Assembly (NCBI GenBank): GCA_023461435.1
Contig: JAEYLC010000031.1
Coordinates: forward strand, 109,746 to 173,745
DNA: 64,000 bases
Source: Bacillota bacterium
GTDB lineage: Bacteria > Bacillota > Clostridia > Christensenellales > SZUA-584
Reading direction: 5' to 3'
Shown: positions 45,265 to 53,757 of the stretch, piece after piece
Position numbering within the stretch: the first letter of the stretch is position 1
Layout: each line of letters starts with the position of its first letter
Program-made: the position numbers and the translations under genes
The notes under the pieces: generated by a model
Database searches by the model: none
What the model saw: the letters and a program-made list of their open reading frames with translations, nothing else
Told to the model about the DNA's origin: nothing

Positions 45265-45370
45265 CGTCTGTCTTAAAATTGCAGCATACAGCTTTTGCCG
45301 TGTCCAGCTTCAAAGAATTAAATAACACGAGAAATATTAATATACATACATTCAATTAATTGGTAACGTA

Positions 45371-45407
45371 AACCTCTGTTGACAAATCATAGAGGTTGCT
45401 ATATTAT
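45371..45407 (+). promoter_or_regulatory. Strong promoter with overlapping dyad before the Rnk-like gene
   Basis: TTGACA (45379-45384) and TATTAT (45402-45407) are exactly 17 bases apart. An inverted repeat AACCTCT (45371-45377) / AGAGGTT (45391-45397) straddles the -35 box and looks like an operator. Within this 340-base gap the terminator, this promoter and a leader hairpin are the only clear elements. Confidence 0.7.
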
Positions 45408-45432
45408 GATGAATATTGGGTTTTGTGTGGTG

Positions 45433-45461
45433 AAGACATTCCGCGAAGCGGAATGTCTTTT
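45433..45461 (+). terminator. Leader hairpin (possible attenuator) before the Rnk-like gene
   Basis: A perfect 12-bp stem (45433-45444 with 45448-45459), loop GAA, ends in four Ts, some 20 bases after the expected transcription start. It may stop many transcripts early or protect the 5' end. Confidence 0.55.
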
Positions 45462-45543
45462 CCTATGACTATTTGACGTGAATCAGTGTGTGTTGGATTA
45501 TTTAAATCGCAGAAAGCTGTAAAAATAAAGGAGGTACAATCAT

Positions 45544-45957
45544 ATGTCCCGCAGGATCATTATAACTCAAGAAGACATGAGAAAATTGAAGAAGCTTGTT
45601 GATGATGAAATCGATGACGTAAAAAACAAACCGCACGTGATCGAACTTGACACAGAATTGAAATGCGCCGAGATTGTTGATAAAGATGATCTTCCATATG
45701 ATGTGATCTCAATGAATTCTACTGTTTTTATGCTCTTGGATGACATAGAGGAAACGGTCACGTTGGTTTATCCGCAGGAAGCCGATCTGTCGGCGAATAA
45801 TATTTCGATACTGTCGCCGATAGGGACTGCTATTATTGGTTACAGGGAGGGCGATGTCTTTGAGTGGACAGTGCCGTCTGGGACTACGAAAATAGCTATA
45901 AAGAAGGTTCTCTACCAGCCTGAAGCTGATGAAAGAGCTGCGGCATCGGCAGACTGA
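45544..45957 (+). CDS. Rnk/GreA-family RNA polymerase-binding regulator
   Basis: The 137-residue protein resembles Rnk, with a short N-terminal helical part (about 1-45) and a GreA/GreB-like C-terminal domain (about 50-130; DVISMNSTVFMLLDD, TLVYPQEAD, ISILSPIGTAIIGYREGD). Rnk-type factors bind RNA polymerase near the secondary channel, but their coiled coil is too short to act like GreA. AAAGGAGG precedes the ATG. It is followed by the mreB-like gene after 63 bases. Confidence 0.8.
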   Translation: MSRRIIITQEDMRKLKKLVDDEIDDVKNKPHVIELDTELKCAEIVDKDDLPYDVISMNSTVFMLLDDIEETVTLVYPQEADLSANNISILSPIGTAIIGYREGDVFEWTVPSGTTKIAIKKVLYQPEADERAAASAD

Positions 45958-46020
45958 AAACAGCCGAAGCGGTAAGGTTTTGTTTGTGAGTAACTTATTT
46001 TTTGGGGGTAATGAATAGAA

Positions 46021-47037
46021 ATGAGGTTGTTGGACAACGAGAGTATCGGCATTGATCTTGGAACGTCGAATGTGCGTATCTACGTACAAGGCAAAGGGAT
46101 TGTACTCAATGAACCCGCGATCGTGGCGGTCAACAAAAATACGGGAGAGTTGCTCGCAATCGGCGATGAAGCAAACGACATGCTGGGCAGAGCGCCGGCA
46201 AATATCGCCGTTGTCCGTCCGCTGCGCGGCGGTGTGATATCGAGCTATCATGACACGCAAAGAATGCTGAGCGCGTACCTGCGCAGGGTGATGGGCAGGA
46301 GACTGCTCTCAAGGCCGTCTGTGATGGTGTGCGTGCCTTCGGGCGTGACCGATGTGGAAAAGCGCGCGCTGATTGAAGTGACCGAGGAAGCCGGCGCGAA
46401 GAGGGCGAGCCTCATTGAAGAGCCCATTGCGGCGGCCATCGGGGCTGGCCTTGAAATCGGAGCGCCGTACGGCAGTATGGTGGTCGATATCGGCGGCGGC
46501 ACCACGGATGTGGCCGTGATCTCGCTTGGCGGCCTTGTGGTGCATCAGTCTGTCAGGGTAGCCGGAGATACGCTGGATGAGGCTATCGTCAAGCATATCA
46601 GAAAAAAACACGACATTTTGATCGGCGAAAGGACAGCCGGGGAAATCAAGGTAAATATCGGCTCCGCTTATCCGAGGCAGGAGGAGGCCATCATAGAGTT
46701 CGCGGGGAGAAATGCCATCACCGGTCTGCCAAGACGAATGAGACTGAAGTCAAACGATACGATTGAAGCATTTTCGGAACCGCTGTCACAGATACTTGAC
46801 GTGATCCACACCGTGCTGGAGCGCACGCCTCCTGAGCTCGCTTCGGATGTGGCGGAAGGCGGGATATGCCTGACGGGCGGCGGCGCGCTGCTTTTCGGCA
46901 TCGATAAGCTTATAAGCATGAAGACGGGCCTGCCATGCTATGTGGCTGACGACGCCATGTCGTGCGTCGCGATTGGGACAGGCAGGGCGGCGGAAAATAT
47001 GATACCGCTGCCGGATGAGCGAATCTACGATAATTAA
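46021..47037 (+). CDS. MreB/Mbl-family actin-like rod shape protein
   Basis: The 338-residue protein is an MreB family ATPase with phosphate-1 IGIDLGTSNVRIY, connector and phosphate-2 (MVVDIGGGTTDVAVISLGG) and the adenosine motif TGGGALLFGID. MreB polymers at the membrane guide side-wall synthesis. It stands away from mreC/mreD, so an Mbl or MreBH-like paralogue is likely. GGGGG lies upstream of the ATG. Confidence 0.9.
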   Translation: MRLLDNESIGIDLGTSNVRIYVQGKGIVLNEPAIVAVNKNTGELLAIGDEANDMLGRAPANIAVVRPLRGGVISSYHDTQRMLSAYLRRVMGRRLLSRPSVMVCVPSGVTDVEKRALIEVTEEAGAKRASLIEEPIAAAIGAGLEIGAPYGSMVVDIGGGTTDVAVISLGGLVVHQSVRVAGDTLDEAIVKHIRKKHDILIGERTAGEIKVNIGSAYPRQEEAIIEFAGRNAITGLPRRMRLKSNDTIEAFSEPLSQILDVIHTVLERTPPELASDVAEGGICLTGGGALLFGIDKLISMKTGLPCYVADDAMSCVAIGTGRAAENMIPLPDERIYDN

Positions 47038-47131
47038 ATAATCAAAAAAAGGAAAATGGCATAGCGCTTTTTATATTTTTTCGCGTCTTATATGTGACGT
47101 CATAGCGTCAATGAAGGCGGAGGGAAGAAGT

Positions 47132-47224
47132 ATGAGAAGCGTTTGCTGTTTGGTTCCGGCTGTATATGGGTTCCCCGGGCGCCGGGTTGCTTGGGGGGTC
47201 TGCCATGCGCTGCACAATGCTTAA
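47132..47224 (+). CDS. Possible small ORF (about 30 codons)
   Basis: An ATG at 47132 follows a good ribosome site (GGAGGG, 47119-47124) and opens a frame of about 30 codons ending TAA near 47224. The peptide is rich in Cys, Val and Gly and not recognised. It could be a leader peptide for the next gene. Confidence 0.3.
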   Translation: MRSVCCLVPAVYGFPGRRVAWGVCHALHNA

Positions 47225-47294
47225 GGAGCCATACGCTTGGGCCCCGATCTGCTTTGAGATTCAGGATATATTGCTGCTGCTTGAAGAGACCGTG

Positions 47295-47576
47295 ATGGCC
47301 GAGCTGGTTATACGCCTTGGCGGCCGGTTTTACTGGATCGGTGTGGCCTGCGAATACGATCGTGTCAGGCAGCTTTTTGGAGACCAGATATACTATATAG
47401 ACGATCAGGAATTTGCGTCTCTGGAGGCGCTTGTTACACACGCCGTTTTGGATGGAAGGCCGTTCTCAGATATTTCAGCGCCCTTGCAGGTGATCGACAC
47501 GCTGGAGGGCGATCCGGCATTTTACCGTGACCTGGTGGCGGAGCTTAAAAAAGATTTAAAAAAAGACATGTCTTGA
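47295..47576 (+). CDS. Uncharacterised protein of about 93 residues
   Basis: The frame from ATG 47295 gives about 93 residues with an ordered, mixed alpha/beta look (MAELVIRLGGRFYWIGV; a charged KKDLKKD tail) and no known motif. An open extension to 47166 exists but has no ribosome site and a low-quality N terminus. The gene lies between the mreB-like gene and ribokinase. An opposing open frame at 47100-47441 is judged a shadow. Confidence 0.5.
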   Translation: MAELVIRLGGRFYWIGVACEYDRVRQLFGDQIYYIDDQEFASLEALVTHAVLDGRPFSDISAPLQVIDTLEGDPAFYRDLVAELKKDLKKDMS

Positions 47577-47622
47577 CTTGCACCCGCCCCTTCGCATAAG
47601 CTTGACGGGTGAGGTGACTTGT

Positions 47623-48549
47623 ATGAAAAAAATATGTGTGCTGGGCAGCATCAATATGGATCTGGTGACGAAAACGGATGCGTTTCCCAAGGCAGGCCAA
47701 ACGGTAAGCGGCCATGAATTCCAGACGTTTCCGGGCGGCAAGGGCGCGAATCAGGCGGTGGCCGCGGGGCGGCTGGGCGCGAGCGTCACATTTTTGGGCA
47801 AGGTGGGCAGCGATGCGTTCGGGGACATGGCGCTTGAATCGCTGCGGGAAGCCAATGTTGACGTGTCGTATATCAGGAAGGAGGACATCAGCACCGGCAC
47901 GGCCTCGATCACGGTCAACGCGCAGGGAGAAAACTCAATCATCGTGGTGCCGGGTGCAAACGGGCTCGTGGATGTCGATTATGTGAAAGAAAATATAAAA
48001 GCGATCGACGATGCCGATATCCTCATGCTTCAGCTTGAGGTACCGATGGAAGCCGTTGTTTGGGCGGCGGAATACGCGAAGAGGGCAAATAAGCTTGTGA
48101 TCCTTGATCCCGCGCCTGCGGTGAAGCTCTCTGAAAGGCTGCTGAATTGCTGCGGCATCGTGACCCCCAATGAGACGGAGCTCGCGATCATTACACAGAC
48201 GGAAGTGAAGGATGAATCCGGCGCGATTGAATCGGCCCGGATACTGCTCGGACAGGGCATACAAACGGTGGTGCACAAGCGCGGAGGAAAAGGCGCTTAT
48301 CTGATCACGGCAGCTGAGACGGCGCATGTGCCGGGTTTCAAGGTGGAAGTGAAGGATACCACGGCGGCGGGCGATTCGTTCAACGCGGGGCTGGCGACTT
48401 CGCTGGCTAAGGGGTTCGATATGATGGAGAGCATCCGCTATGCGAACGCGGTGGGCGCGATGTCGGTGACCAAGATGGGGGCACAGAGCGCGATGCCGAT
48501 GGAAGCGGAGCTGACGGCGTTCTTGGAGGAGCAGCAGAAGCTTTACTGA
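47623..48549 (+). CDS. rbsK: Ribokinase
   Basis: The 308-residue PfkB-family kinase starts VLGSINMDLV with FPGGKGANQAVAAGRLGA, has a central VTPNETE motif and ends with the anion hole and catalytic Asp in DTTAAGDSFNAGLA. These are diagnostic for ribokinase, which makes ribose-5-phosphate. GAGGTGA precedes ATG 47623. No ribose transporter or RbsD is adjacent, so it may salvage ribose from nucleosides. A terminator follows. Confidence 0.88.
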   Translation: MKKICVLGSINMDLVTKTDAFPKAGQTVSGHEFQTFPGGKGANQAVAAGRLGASVTFLGKVGSDAFGDMALESLREANVDVSYIRKEDISTGTASITVNAQGENSIIVVPGANGLVDVDYVKENIKAIDDADILMLQLEVPMEAVVWAAEYAKRANKLVILDPAPAVKLSERLLNCCGIVTPNETELAIITQTEVKDESGAIESARILLGQGIQTVVHKRGGKGAYLITAAETAHVPGFKVEVKDTTAAGDSFNAGLATSLAKGFDMMESIRYANAVGAMSVTKMGAQSAMPMEAELTAFLEEQQKLY

Positions 48550-48568
48550 AAAATTTAGAAACATATGA

Positions 48569-48600
48569 AAAGGCCCTCGGCTGTAAAACCGAGGGCCTTT
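48569..48600. terminator. Bidirectional terminator between ribokinase and the GGGtGRT gene
   Basis: A 12-bp perfect stem (48569-48580 with 48589-48600), loop CTGTAAAA, ends in T-runs on both strands and serves the two convergent genes. Confidence 0.9.
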
Positions 48601-48613
48601 GTGATATAGCTGA

Positions 48614-49615
48614 TTACTTGGACAGCGCCTGCTCAACCGCCACTGCGACCGCCACGGACGCGCCCACCATCGGGTTGTTGCCCATGCCGATGAGGCCCAT
48701 CATTTCCACGTGCGCCGGCACCGACGAAGAACCCGCGAACTGCGCGTCGCCGTGCATACGGCCCATCGTGTCCGTCATGCCGTAAGAAGCGGGACCCGCC
48801 GCCATGTTGTCCGGATGCAGCGTACGGCCCGTGCCGCCGCCCGAAGCGACCGAGAAGTATTTCTTGCCGTTCTCGATGGCCCATTTCTTGTATGTGCCCG
48901 CCACGGGATGCTGGAAGCGTGTCGGGTTGGTCGAGTTGCCCGTGATGGACACGTCAACCTTCTCATAGCGCATGATCGCGACGCCTTCGTTCACGTCGTC
49001 CGCGCCGTAGCATTTCACAGCCGCGCGCTCGCCGTTGGAGAACGCTTTTTCCCAGATGATCTTGAGCTCGCCCGTCGCGTAGTCGTATTCGGTCTCGACG
49101 TTCGTGAAGCCGTTGATGCGCGAGATGATGTAGGCCGCGTCTTTGCCAAGGCCGTTGAGTATCACGCGCAGCGGCGTTTTTCTGACCTTGTTGGCCGTTC
49201 TTGCGATACCGATCGCGCCTTCGGCCGCCGCGAACGATTCATGGCCCGCGAGGAAGCAGAAGCACTCTGTTTCTTCACGCAGCAGCATCGCCGCGAGATT
49301 GCCGTGGCCAAGGCCCACCTGACGCTGCTCCGCCACGCTGCCCGGAATGCAGAATGCCTGCAGGCCGATGCCGAGCGCTTCCGCCGCGTCCGCCGCGACC
49401 TTGCAGCCTTTTTTGAGCGCGATGGCCGCGCCGAGCGTGTAAGCCCAGGCCGCGTTATCAAAAGCGATGGCCTGAACGCTCTTGACGATGCCGCCCACGT
49501 CTATTCCGAAGCTTTTGCAGTATTCCTCCACCTGTTCCAAACTGTCAAAGCCGTATTCCTTCATGCATTTTTCAATACCTGCAATACGTCTGTTGTAACC
49601 TTCAAAATTCACCAT
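48614..49615 (-). CDS. GGGtGRT family protein
   Basis: The 333-residue protein carries the naming motif GGGTGRT (about 255-261) in a well-conserved C-terminal half. The family has no settled function and is almost always encoded beside a NifU-like protein, as here. The start ATG 49615 has GGGAGGG 8 bases upstream; the earlier GTG at 49624 overlaps that site. The two genes form an operon, and a shared role in iron-sulfur handling is only inferred from the partner. Confidence 0.85.
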   Translation of the reverse strand: MVNFEGYNRRIAGIEKCMKEYGFDSLEQVEEYCKSFGIDVGGIVKSVQAIAFDNAAWAYTLGAAIALKKGCKVAADAAEALGIGLQAFCIPGSVAEQRQVGLGHGNLAAMLLREETECFCFLAGHESFAAAEGAIGIARTANKVRKTPLRVILNGLGKDAAYIISRINGFTNVETEYDYATGELKIIWEKAFSNGERAAVKCYGADDVNEGVAIMRYEKVDVSITGNSTNPTRFQHPVAGTYKKWAIENGKKYFSVASGGGTGRTLHPDNMAAGPASYGMTDTMGRMHGDAQFAGSSSVPAHVEMMGLIGMGNNPMVGASVAVAVAVEQALSK

Positions 49616-49629
49616 ATCTCGCACCCTCC

Positions 49630-50322
49630 CTATTTGGCGCGCGGGTCGATGTATTTCGCCGCGCCTTCGAACTGTCCGTAGGTTCCTGTGTTTTTAGCAA
49701 GCGCCTCCGCGGGGTCAACGCCCTTGCGGATGGCTTCCATCATTTTGCCGACGCTCACAAATTTGTAGCCAATCACTTCATCGTTATCGTCGATGGCAAG
49801 CTGCGTCACATAACCTTCAGCCATTTCGAGGTAACGCACGCCTTTTTGCTTCGTGCCGTACATCGTGCCCACCTGCGAGCGGAGCCCTTTGCCAAGGTCC
49901 TCTAAGCCAGCGCCGATCGGCAGACCGCATTCGGAGAACGCCGTTTGTGTGCGGCCGTACGCGATCTGAAGGAACAGCTCGCGCATGGCGGTGTTGATCG
50001 CGTCGCACACGAGGTCGGTGTTGAGCGCCTCAAGTATCGTTTTGCCCGAAAGAATCTCCGCTGCCATCGCCGCGCTGTGCGTCATGCCGCTGCAGCCGAT
50101 TGTCTCGACAAGAGCTTCCTCGATAATTCCTTCTTTGACATTGAGCGTCAATTTGCACGCGCCCTGCTGCGGTGCGCACCAGCCGACGCCGTGTGTTAAT
50201 CCCGAGATATCCGTGATCTGTTTCGCTTTAACCCAAAGACCTTCTTCGGGGATAGGCGCAGGACCATGCTTTGGCCCTTTGGCCACGTATACCATTTCAT
50301 CCACTTCTCTGGAACACTGCAT
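49630..50322 (-). CDS. NifU-like iron-sulfur scaffold-related protein
   Basis: The 230-residue protein resembles the IscU/NifU scaffold in its centre, with Cys residues in GWCAPQQGAC, IGCSGMTHSAAMAAEIL and SECGLPIG, but is longer than IscU and ends in a separate domain. It is the partner of the GGGtGRT protein. AGGAGG is 9 bases before the ATG, and a good promoter lies 60 bases upstream. Whether it assembles clusters or binds metal differently is unknown. Confidence 0.8.
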   Translation of the reverse strand: MQCSREVDEMVYVAKGPKHGPAPIPEEGLWVKAKQITDISGLTHGVGWCAPQQGACKLTLNVKEGIIEEALVETIGCSGMTHSAAMAAEILSGKTILEALNTDLVCDAINTAMRELFLQIAYGRTQTAFSECGLPIGAGLEDLGKGLRSQVGTMYGTKQKGVRYLEMAEGYVTQLAIDDNDEVIGYKFVSVGKMMEAIRKGVDPAEALAKNTGTYGQFEGAAKYIDPRAK

Positions 50323-50381
50323 AAACTAAACCTCCTGATAGAATTAGAAACTTTGTGTATACTGATTGATAATTATTTAAC

Positions 50382-50410
50382 ATTATATCAGTAAAATCAT
50401 ACAAAGCCAA
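50382..50410 (-). promoter_or_regulatory. Promoter of the NifU-like/GGGtGRT operon
   Basis: On the minus strand TTGGCT (50405-50410), a 17-base spacer and TATAAT (50382-50387) form a good promoter. Confidence 0.65.
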
Positions 50411-50476
50411 TAATGAATCAGTGAATGATTATTAAATAATCGGGAATAGAATGCAAAATATTAAGTATACGCAAAA

Positions 50477-50483
50477 AGTCGAA
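50477..50483 (+). promoter_or_regulatory. Spo0A-box-like sequence upstream of spoIIE
   Basis: AGTCGAA differs from the TGTCGAA core by one base and lies about 140 bases before spoIIE, which Spo0A activates in Bacillus. No clear -35/-10 pair was found here. Confidence 0.25.
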
Positions 50484-50618
50484 ATATTATACGCCTTACC
50501 GCGAAAAAATTTTGAATAATCGGCAAATTATCCGCATCCGGTGCGCGCAGACCGACAATGTTTATTAACGGGTCTGCTTATAATGGATGATACTAACCAC
50601 ATTGAAGGAGTGATCATT

Positions 50619-52934
50619 TTGCCGACCGGTGTTTCAGTCAGCGAGCCCCAAAGCGCTGGGTTTTTAAAACGACACGACGCAATACTAAAAAAGGCACTGC
50701 TTGCCGCTTCGATGCTGATATTTGGATTTTTGATGGGCCGTATCCGGCTGATCGGCGGCATTTCGCCGTTTGGCCCCGCTTTGGTGGCGGCCTGTTTTTT
50801 TGCGCGGCGCGATCAGGCGCTTTTCTGTGCGTCGGGCACGGTTTTGGGCACGCTGCTTGTCGCCGGAGACACGCTGTATATCGACTCGGTGGTGCTCGGC
50901 ATTTGCGCCGCGCTGCTGCTTGTGGGACAAGCCCATATGCGGCGGTGGGTGGCGGTGCTGTCCACGGCCGGAGCTTACGCCGTGGCTGCCGCCGTTTTTA
51001 AAACGGCGGAGCTTGCGGTGTATATGAAGGCGGTGCTGGAATGCATGGTGTCGCTGCTGATGATCTATGTGTTCAGCATGCTGATCCATATGGCTTTAAG
51101 CCCCGCCAAGCGCACGCTTTTCTCGGTGGAAGAGACGATTTGCCTCGCGCTCGGCGCGCTCGTTTTCGTCTGCATGTTCGGTCCGCTCAATGTCAAAGGC
51201 GTTTACGTCGCGAGCATCGTGGCGCAGCTGCTCGTGCTCGGCATGGCGTATACGGGCGGCGCGGCATTCGGAGCCGGCGTCGGGCTCGCGCTCGGCATGG
51301 CGCTTTGCTTCGGCATCTCCGCCGAGGTCACGATGATCGGCATGCTCGGCATCGCGGGGATGCTGGGCGGCACGCTTCGCAAGCTCAAAAAGCCCGGTGT
51401 CGCGTTCTCGTATATATTGACCGTGCTGCTTTTTCTGATCGCGTTTTTCAATCAGGCCGTCTGGCCTCTCGTGCTCATCGAGACGGGGCTCGCGGTGCTG
51501 ATATTCACACTGCTGCCCAAAAAGCTGCTGACGTTTGCCGGGCGGTATATCGACATCAAAACGCGGCGGGAATTCGAATACCGCATGCACACGCGCCGCT
51601 TCAAGGAATTGACCGTGGGGCGGCTGCAGGAGGTGTCGGAGGTGTTTTTGCAGACGGGAGATATGTTTGCGAAGGAGGCGGAAGCCAAAATCCACGGCAA
51701 TATGCAGATCTCCGGTGTGCTGTCCATCGTGGCGGACAGCACCTGCAGGGACTGCGTTTTCAAAAAGAGCTGCTGGGACAAGGAGTTTTTGAACACCTAC
51801 AACGTGTTCAGCCGGCTGTTCGTGGCGTTTGAGAAAAACGGCTACCTCGATGAAACGCATGTTGACGCCGCGTTCGCGAAGAAATGCTACAACATGAAAG
51901 GCATACTGACGACGGCGGAGAGCATGTTTGCCTCGTACCTTTTAAGCCTCAAATGGCAGAAGAAGATCGACCAGTCGCGCTACATCACGGGCAAGCAGCT
52001 TAAAGGCGTGGCCAAGGTGGTGGCCGATATCGGCCGCGAGGTGGAGACGGGTTTTCAATTTTTAGAGCAGGTGGAGGAGAAGGTGGCGGCGGCGCTTGAC
52101 GCGGCGAACTGCCGCGTCAAGGAGGTCTGCGCGGAAAGCCTCGCGGGCAGCGTGGCCGTCGGCGTGAAAATAAAAGGCGGCGGCACTGAAAACGGCATCA
52201 GCCTTGAAAACGTGGTCAGCGGCGTGTGCGGCGTGCGCATGCAGAAAACGTCGGTGATGCCGTGTGGCGCGGGCGCTTACAGCCTGATACGGTTTGAACA
52301 GGCGAAGCGGTATCAAACGCAGACGGGTATCGCGAAGCTCACCAAGGATGTGGTTTCGGGCGACAGCCATGTGGCCGTGCCGCTGAAGGACGGACGGTAC
52401 CTGCTGATGCTGTGCGACGGCATGGGCAGCGGTGAGGCGGCATACCGCGAGAGCGCCGCGGCGGTTTCGCTCGTGGAGAACTTTTTCAAAGCGGGTTTTG
52501 ACGACGCGGTGATATTCGACACCATCAACCGGCTGCTGCAGCTCAAAGGCAGCGATGAGGTGTTTACCACGGTGGACCTGTGTGTGCTGGATTTGAAAAC
52601 GGGCGGCGCGCGGTTCACGAAGATCGGCGCGGAAAGCTCTTTTGTGCTCAACAGCGACGGGATCATGGAGGTTTCGCCCGGGTCGCTGCCGATGGGGATC
52701 ATCGACGAAGTGAAGCCCGTGAGCGCGGTGCAGACGCTCGCGGCGGGCGATATGGTTGTGATGATGAGCGACGGCGTGGCCGACGAGATCGGCGAAGACG
52801 CCGTACAGTGGTTTTCGGATATCGACATATCCGATGCGCAGACCGCCGCCGACGCGATCATCGACAAGGCGCTCGGAGGCAAGCCGCCGCGCGACGACAT
52901 GACCGTGATGGTCACGCAGCTGATAAAGGGCTAG
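50619..52934 (+). CDS. spoIIE: Stage II sporulation protein E (SpoIIE), PP2C-type phosphatase
   Basis: TTG 50619 follows GAAGGAG (50604-50610) at the right distance and gives 771 residues; ATG 50583 is an alternative without a ribosome site. About ten membrane helices (to about 300) precede a linker with a CRDCVFKKSC cysteine motif and a C-terminal PP2C phosphatase with LCDGMGSGE and SDGVAD metal sites. SpoIIE dephosphorylates SpoIIAA at the polar septum, releasing sigma-F. The organism is therefore expected to form endospores. Confidence 0.93.
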   Translation: MPTGVSVSEPQSAGFLKRHDAILKKALLAASMLIFGFLMGRIRLIGGISPFGPALVAACFFARRDQALFCASGTVLGTLLVAGDTLYIDSVVLGICAALLLVGQAHMRRWVAVLSTAGAYAVAAAVFKTAELAVYMKAVLECMVSLLMIYVFSMLIHMALSPAKRTLFSVEETICLALGALVFVCMFGPLNVKGVYVASIVAQLLVLGMAYTGGAAFGAGVGLALGMALCFGISAEVTMIGMLGIAGMLGGTLRKLKKPGVAFSYILTVLLFLIAFFNQAVWPLVLIETGLAVLIFTLLPKKLLTFAGRYIDIKTRREFEYRMHTRRFKELTVGRLQEVSEVFLQTGDMFAKEAEAKIHGNMQISGVLSIVADSTCRDCVFKKSCWDKEFLNTYNVFSRLFVAFEKNGYLDETHVDAAFAKKCYNMKGILTTAESMFASYLLSLKWQKKIDQSRYITGKQLKGVAKVVADIGREVETGFQFLEQVEEKVAAALDAANCRVKEVCAESLAGSVAVGVKIKGGGTENGISLENVVSGVCGVRMQKTSVMPCGAGAYSLIRFEQAKRYQTQTGIAKLTKDVVSGDSHVAVPLKDGRYLLMLCDGMGSGEAAYRESAAAVSLVENFFKAGFDDAVIFDTINRLLQLKGSDEVFTTVDLCVLDLKTGGARFTKIGAESSFVLNSDGIMEVSPGSLPMGIIDEVKPVSAVQTLAAGDMVVMMSDGVADEIGEDAVQWFSDIDISDAQTAADAIIDKALGGKPPRDDMTVMVTQLIKG

Positions 52935-53203
52935 GCGCAGCCCGTTGCATTCTCCGAAATTATCGGGGTACACATTACCTTTTTCATTTCGCTAAGATAT
53001 TTCATACCGTCAAAAGGTTACTTTTGTCGTTCGATGATTAGCCGCTGATTGACGGCGGATAGAAATCTCTTTCTCAGAGTCATTTTCATGTCCCTGTCCA
53101 CTACGCAGTGGACAAGCTTATATTTATTCTTGCCAAAATGCAGCTTATTCGGTCAGTTACTCTGCTGCGTAGTGAGAAGCGAAACGACGACTGCGCAGTG
53201 CGG

Positions 53204-53242
53204 CGGAGGATTGCGGGCAGCCATGGGTGTAACGAATTATAG
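53204..53242. repeat. Dispersed repeat, first of two near copies
   Basis: GGAGGATTGCGGGCAGCCAT and the bases after it recur with few changes at 53424-53461, in the same orientation. Confidence 0.65.
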
Positions 53243-53317
53243 TGACGCCCTCCGCCTGTGCCCCGAATGGGGTATGTCGTTCCATTGCGTGAATTCCTTC
53301 CGCAAATGCCGGGCAGA

Positions 53318-53365
53318 CAATCCTCAGTCAGCTTACACGCTGACAGCTCCTTTGCCAAAGGAGCC
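53318..53365. repeat. Dispersed repeat family A (CAATCCTCAGTCAGC type)
   Basis: This copy contains CAATCCTCAGTCAGC, a GCTGACAGC dyad and the palindrome CTCCTTTGCCAAAGGAG. Reverse-oriented relatives occur at 61969-62008, 62213-62261 and 62350-62391. The internal palindromes suggest a REP/MITE-like element. Confidence 0.7.
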
Positions 53366-53386
53366 ATTAACGGTCACGTGATTTAA

Positions 53387-53432
53387 GCCTCCTTTTGAAA
53401 GGAGGTGGCGCGCGTAGCGCGACGGAGGATTG
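53387..53432. repeat. Dispersed repeat family B (CCTCCTTT-AAAGGAGG / GCGCGTAGCGCG type)
   Basis: The copy joins CCTCCTTTTGAAAGGAGG to GGCGCGCGTAGCGCGACGGAGGATTG. Reverse-oriented relatives (CAATCCTCCGTCACGCTGCG) lie at 61781, 62032, 62289 and 62492. Family A and B often occur close together, as the two ends of one unit. Confidence 0.7.
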
Positions 53433-53480
53433 CGGGCAGCCATCGGTGCAATGATTTATAGGGAAGACTGGTATCTCATG

Positions 53481-53538
53481 TTCAAAGCAATTTGCCATGG
53501 GATGCTTCACTTCACTCCCGTTCCGTTCAGCATGACAG
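53481..53538. repeat. Dispersed repeat family C, 58-bp copy 1
   Basis: This 58-bp sequence matches 59712-59769 at 55 of 58 positions in the same orientation; it contains CATGGGATGCTTCAC and ends in CAGCATGACAG. Confidence 0.8.
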
Positions 53539-53757
53539 GTTGGGATTTTCATCAGGCCGAGCCTTTGGCAAGGTTCCTCTTTTATTACAAAAATCGACCA
53601 AGATATTAAGAAATATTTACGGAAATATTAAAAAACTACATATTACCAAGTGAAAAATGCAGGACTATCAGGTATATTGATAGAATAAGTGAAATCACTA
53701 AGGTTTTTGTTTTTTGTTTTGTTTTTACGGGTAACTATGATATGAGGTGACAGACGG

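Larger units (their letters stand above)
52935..53757. other. Gene-free space between spoIIE and the SpoIID-type gene
   Basis: About 820 bases without a credible gene. It holds at least four dispersed repeat copies (listed separately), a small TCCAC...GTGGA dyad near 53098-53113 and an A/T-rich stretch at 53580-53740. The open frames of 60-110 codons there cross the repeats and have no ribosome site. Confidence 0.7.

Noticed and set aside
47100..47441. A 113-codon frame on the minus strand
   Set aside because: It crosses the start of the + strand hypothetical gene, has no ribosome site and an unlikely composition.
53049..53381. A 110-codon frame after spoIIE
   Set aside because: It runs through the dispersed repeats and has no ribosome site or coding pattern.
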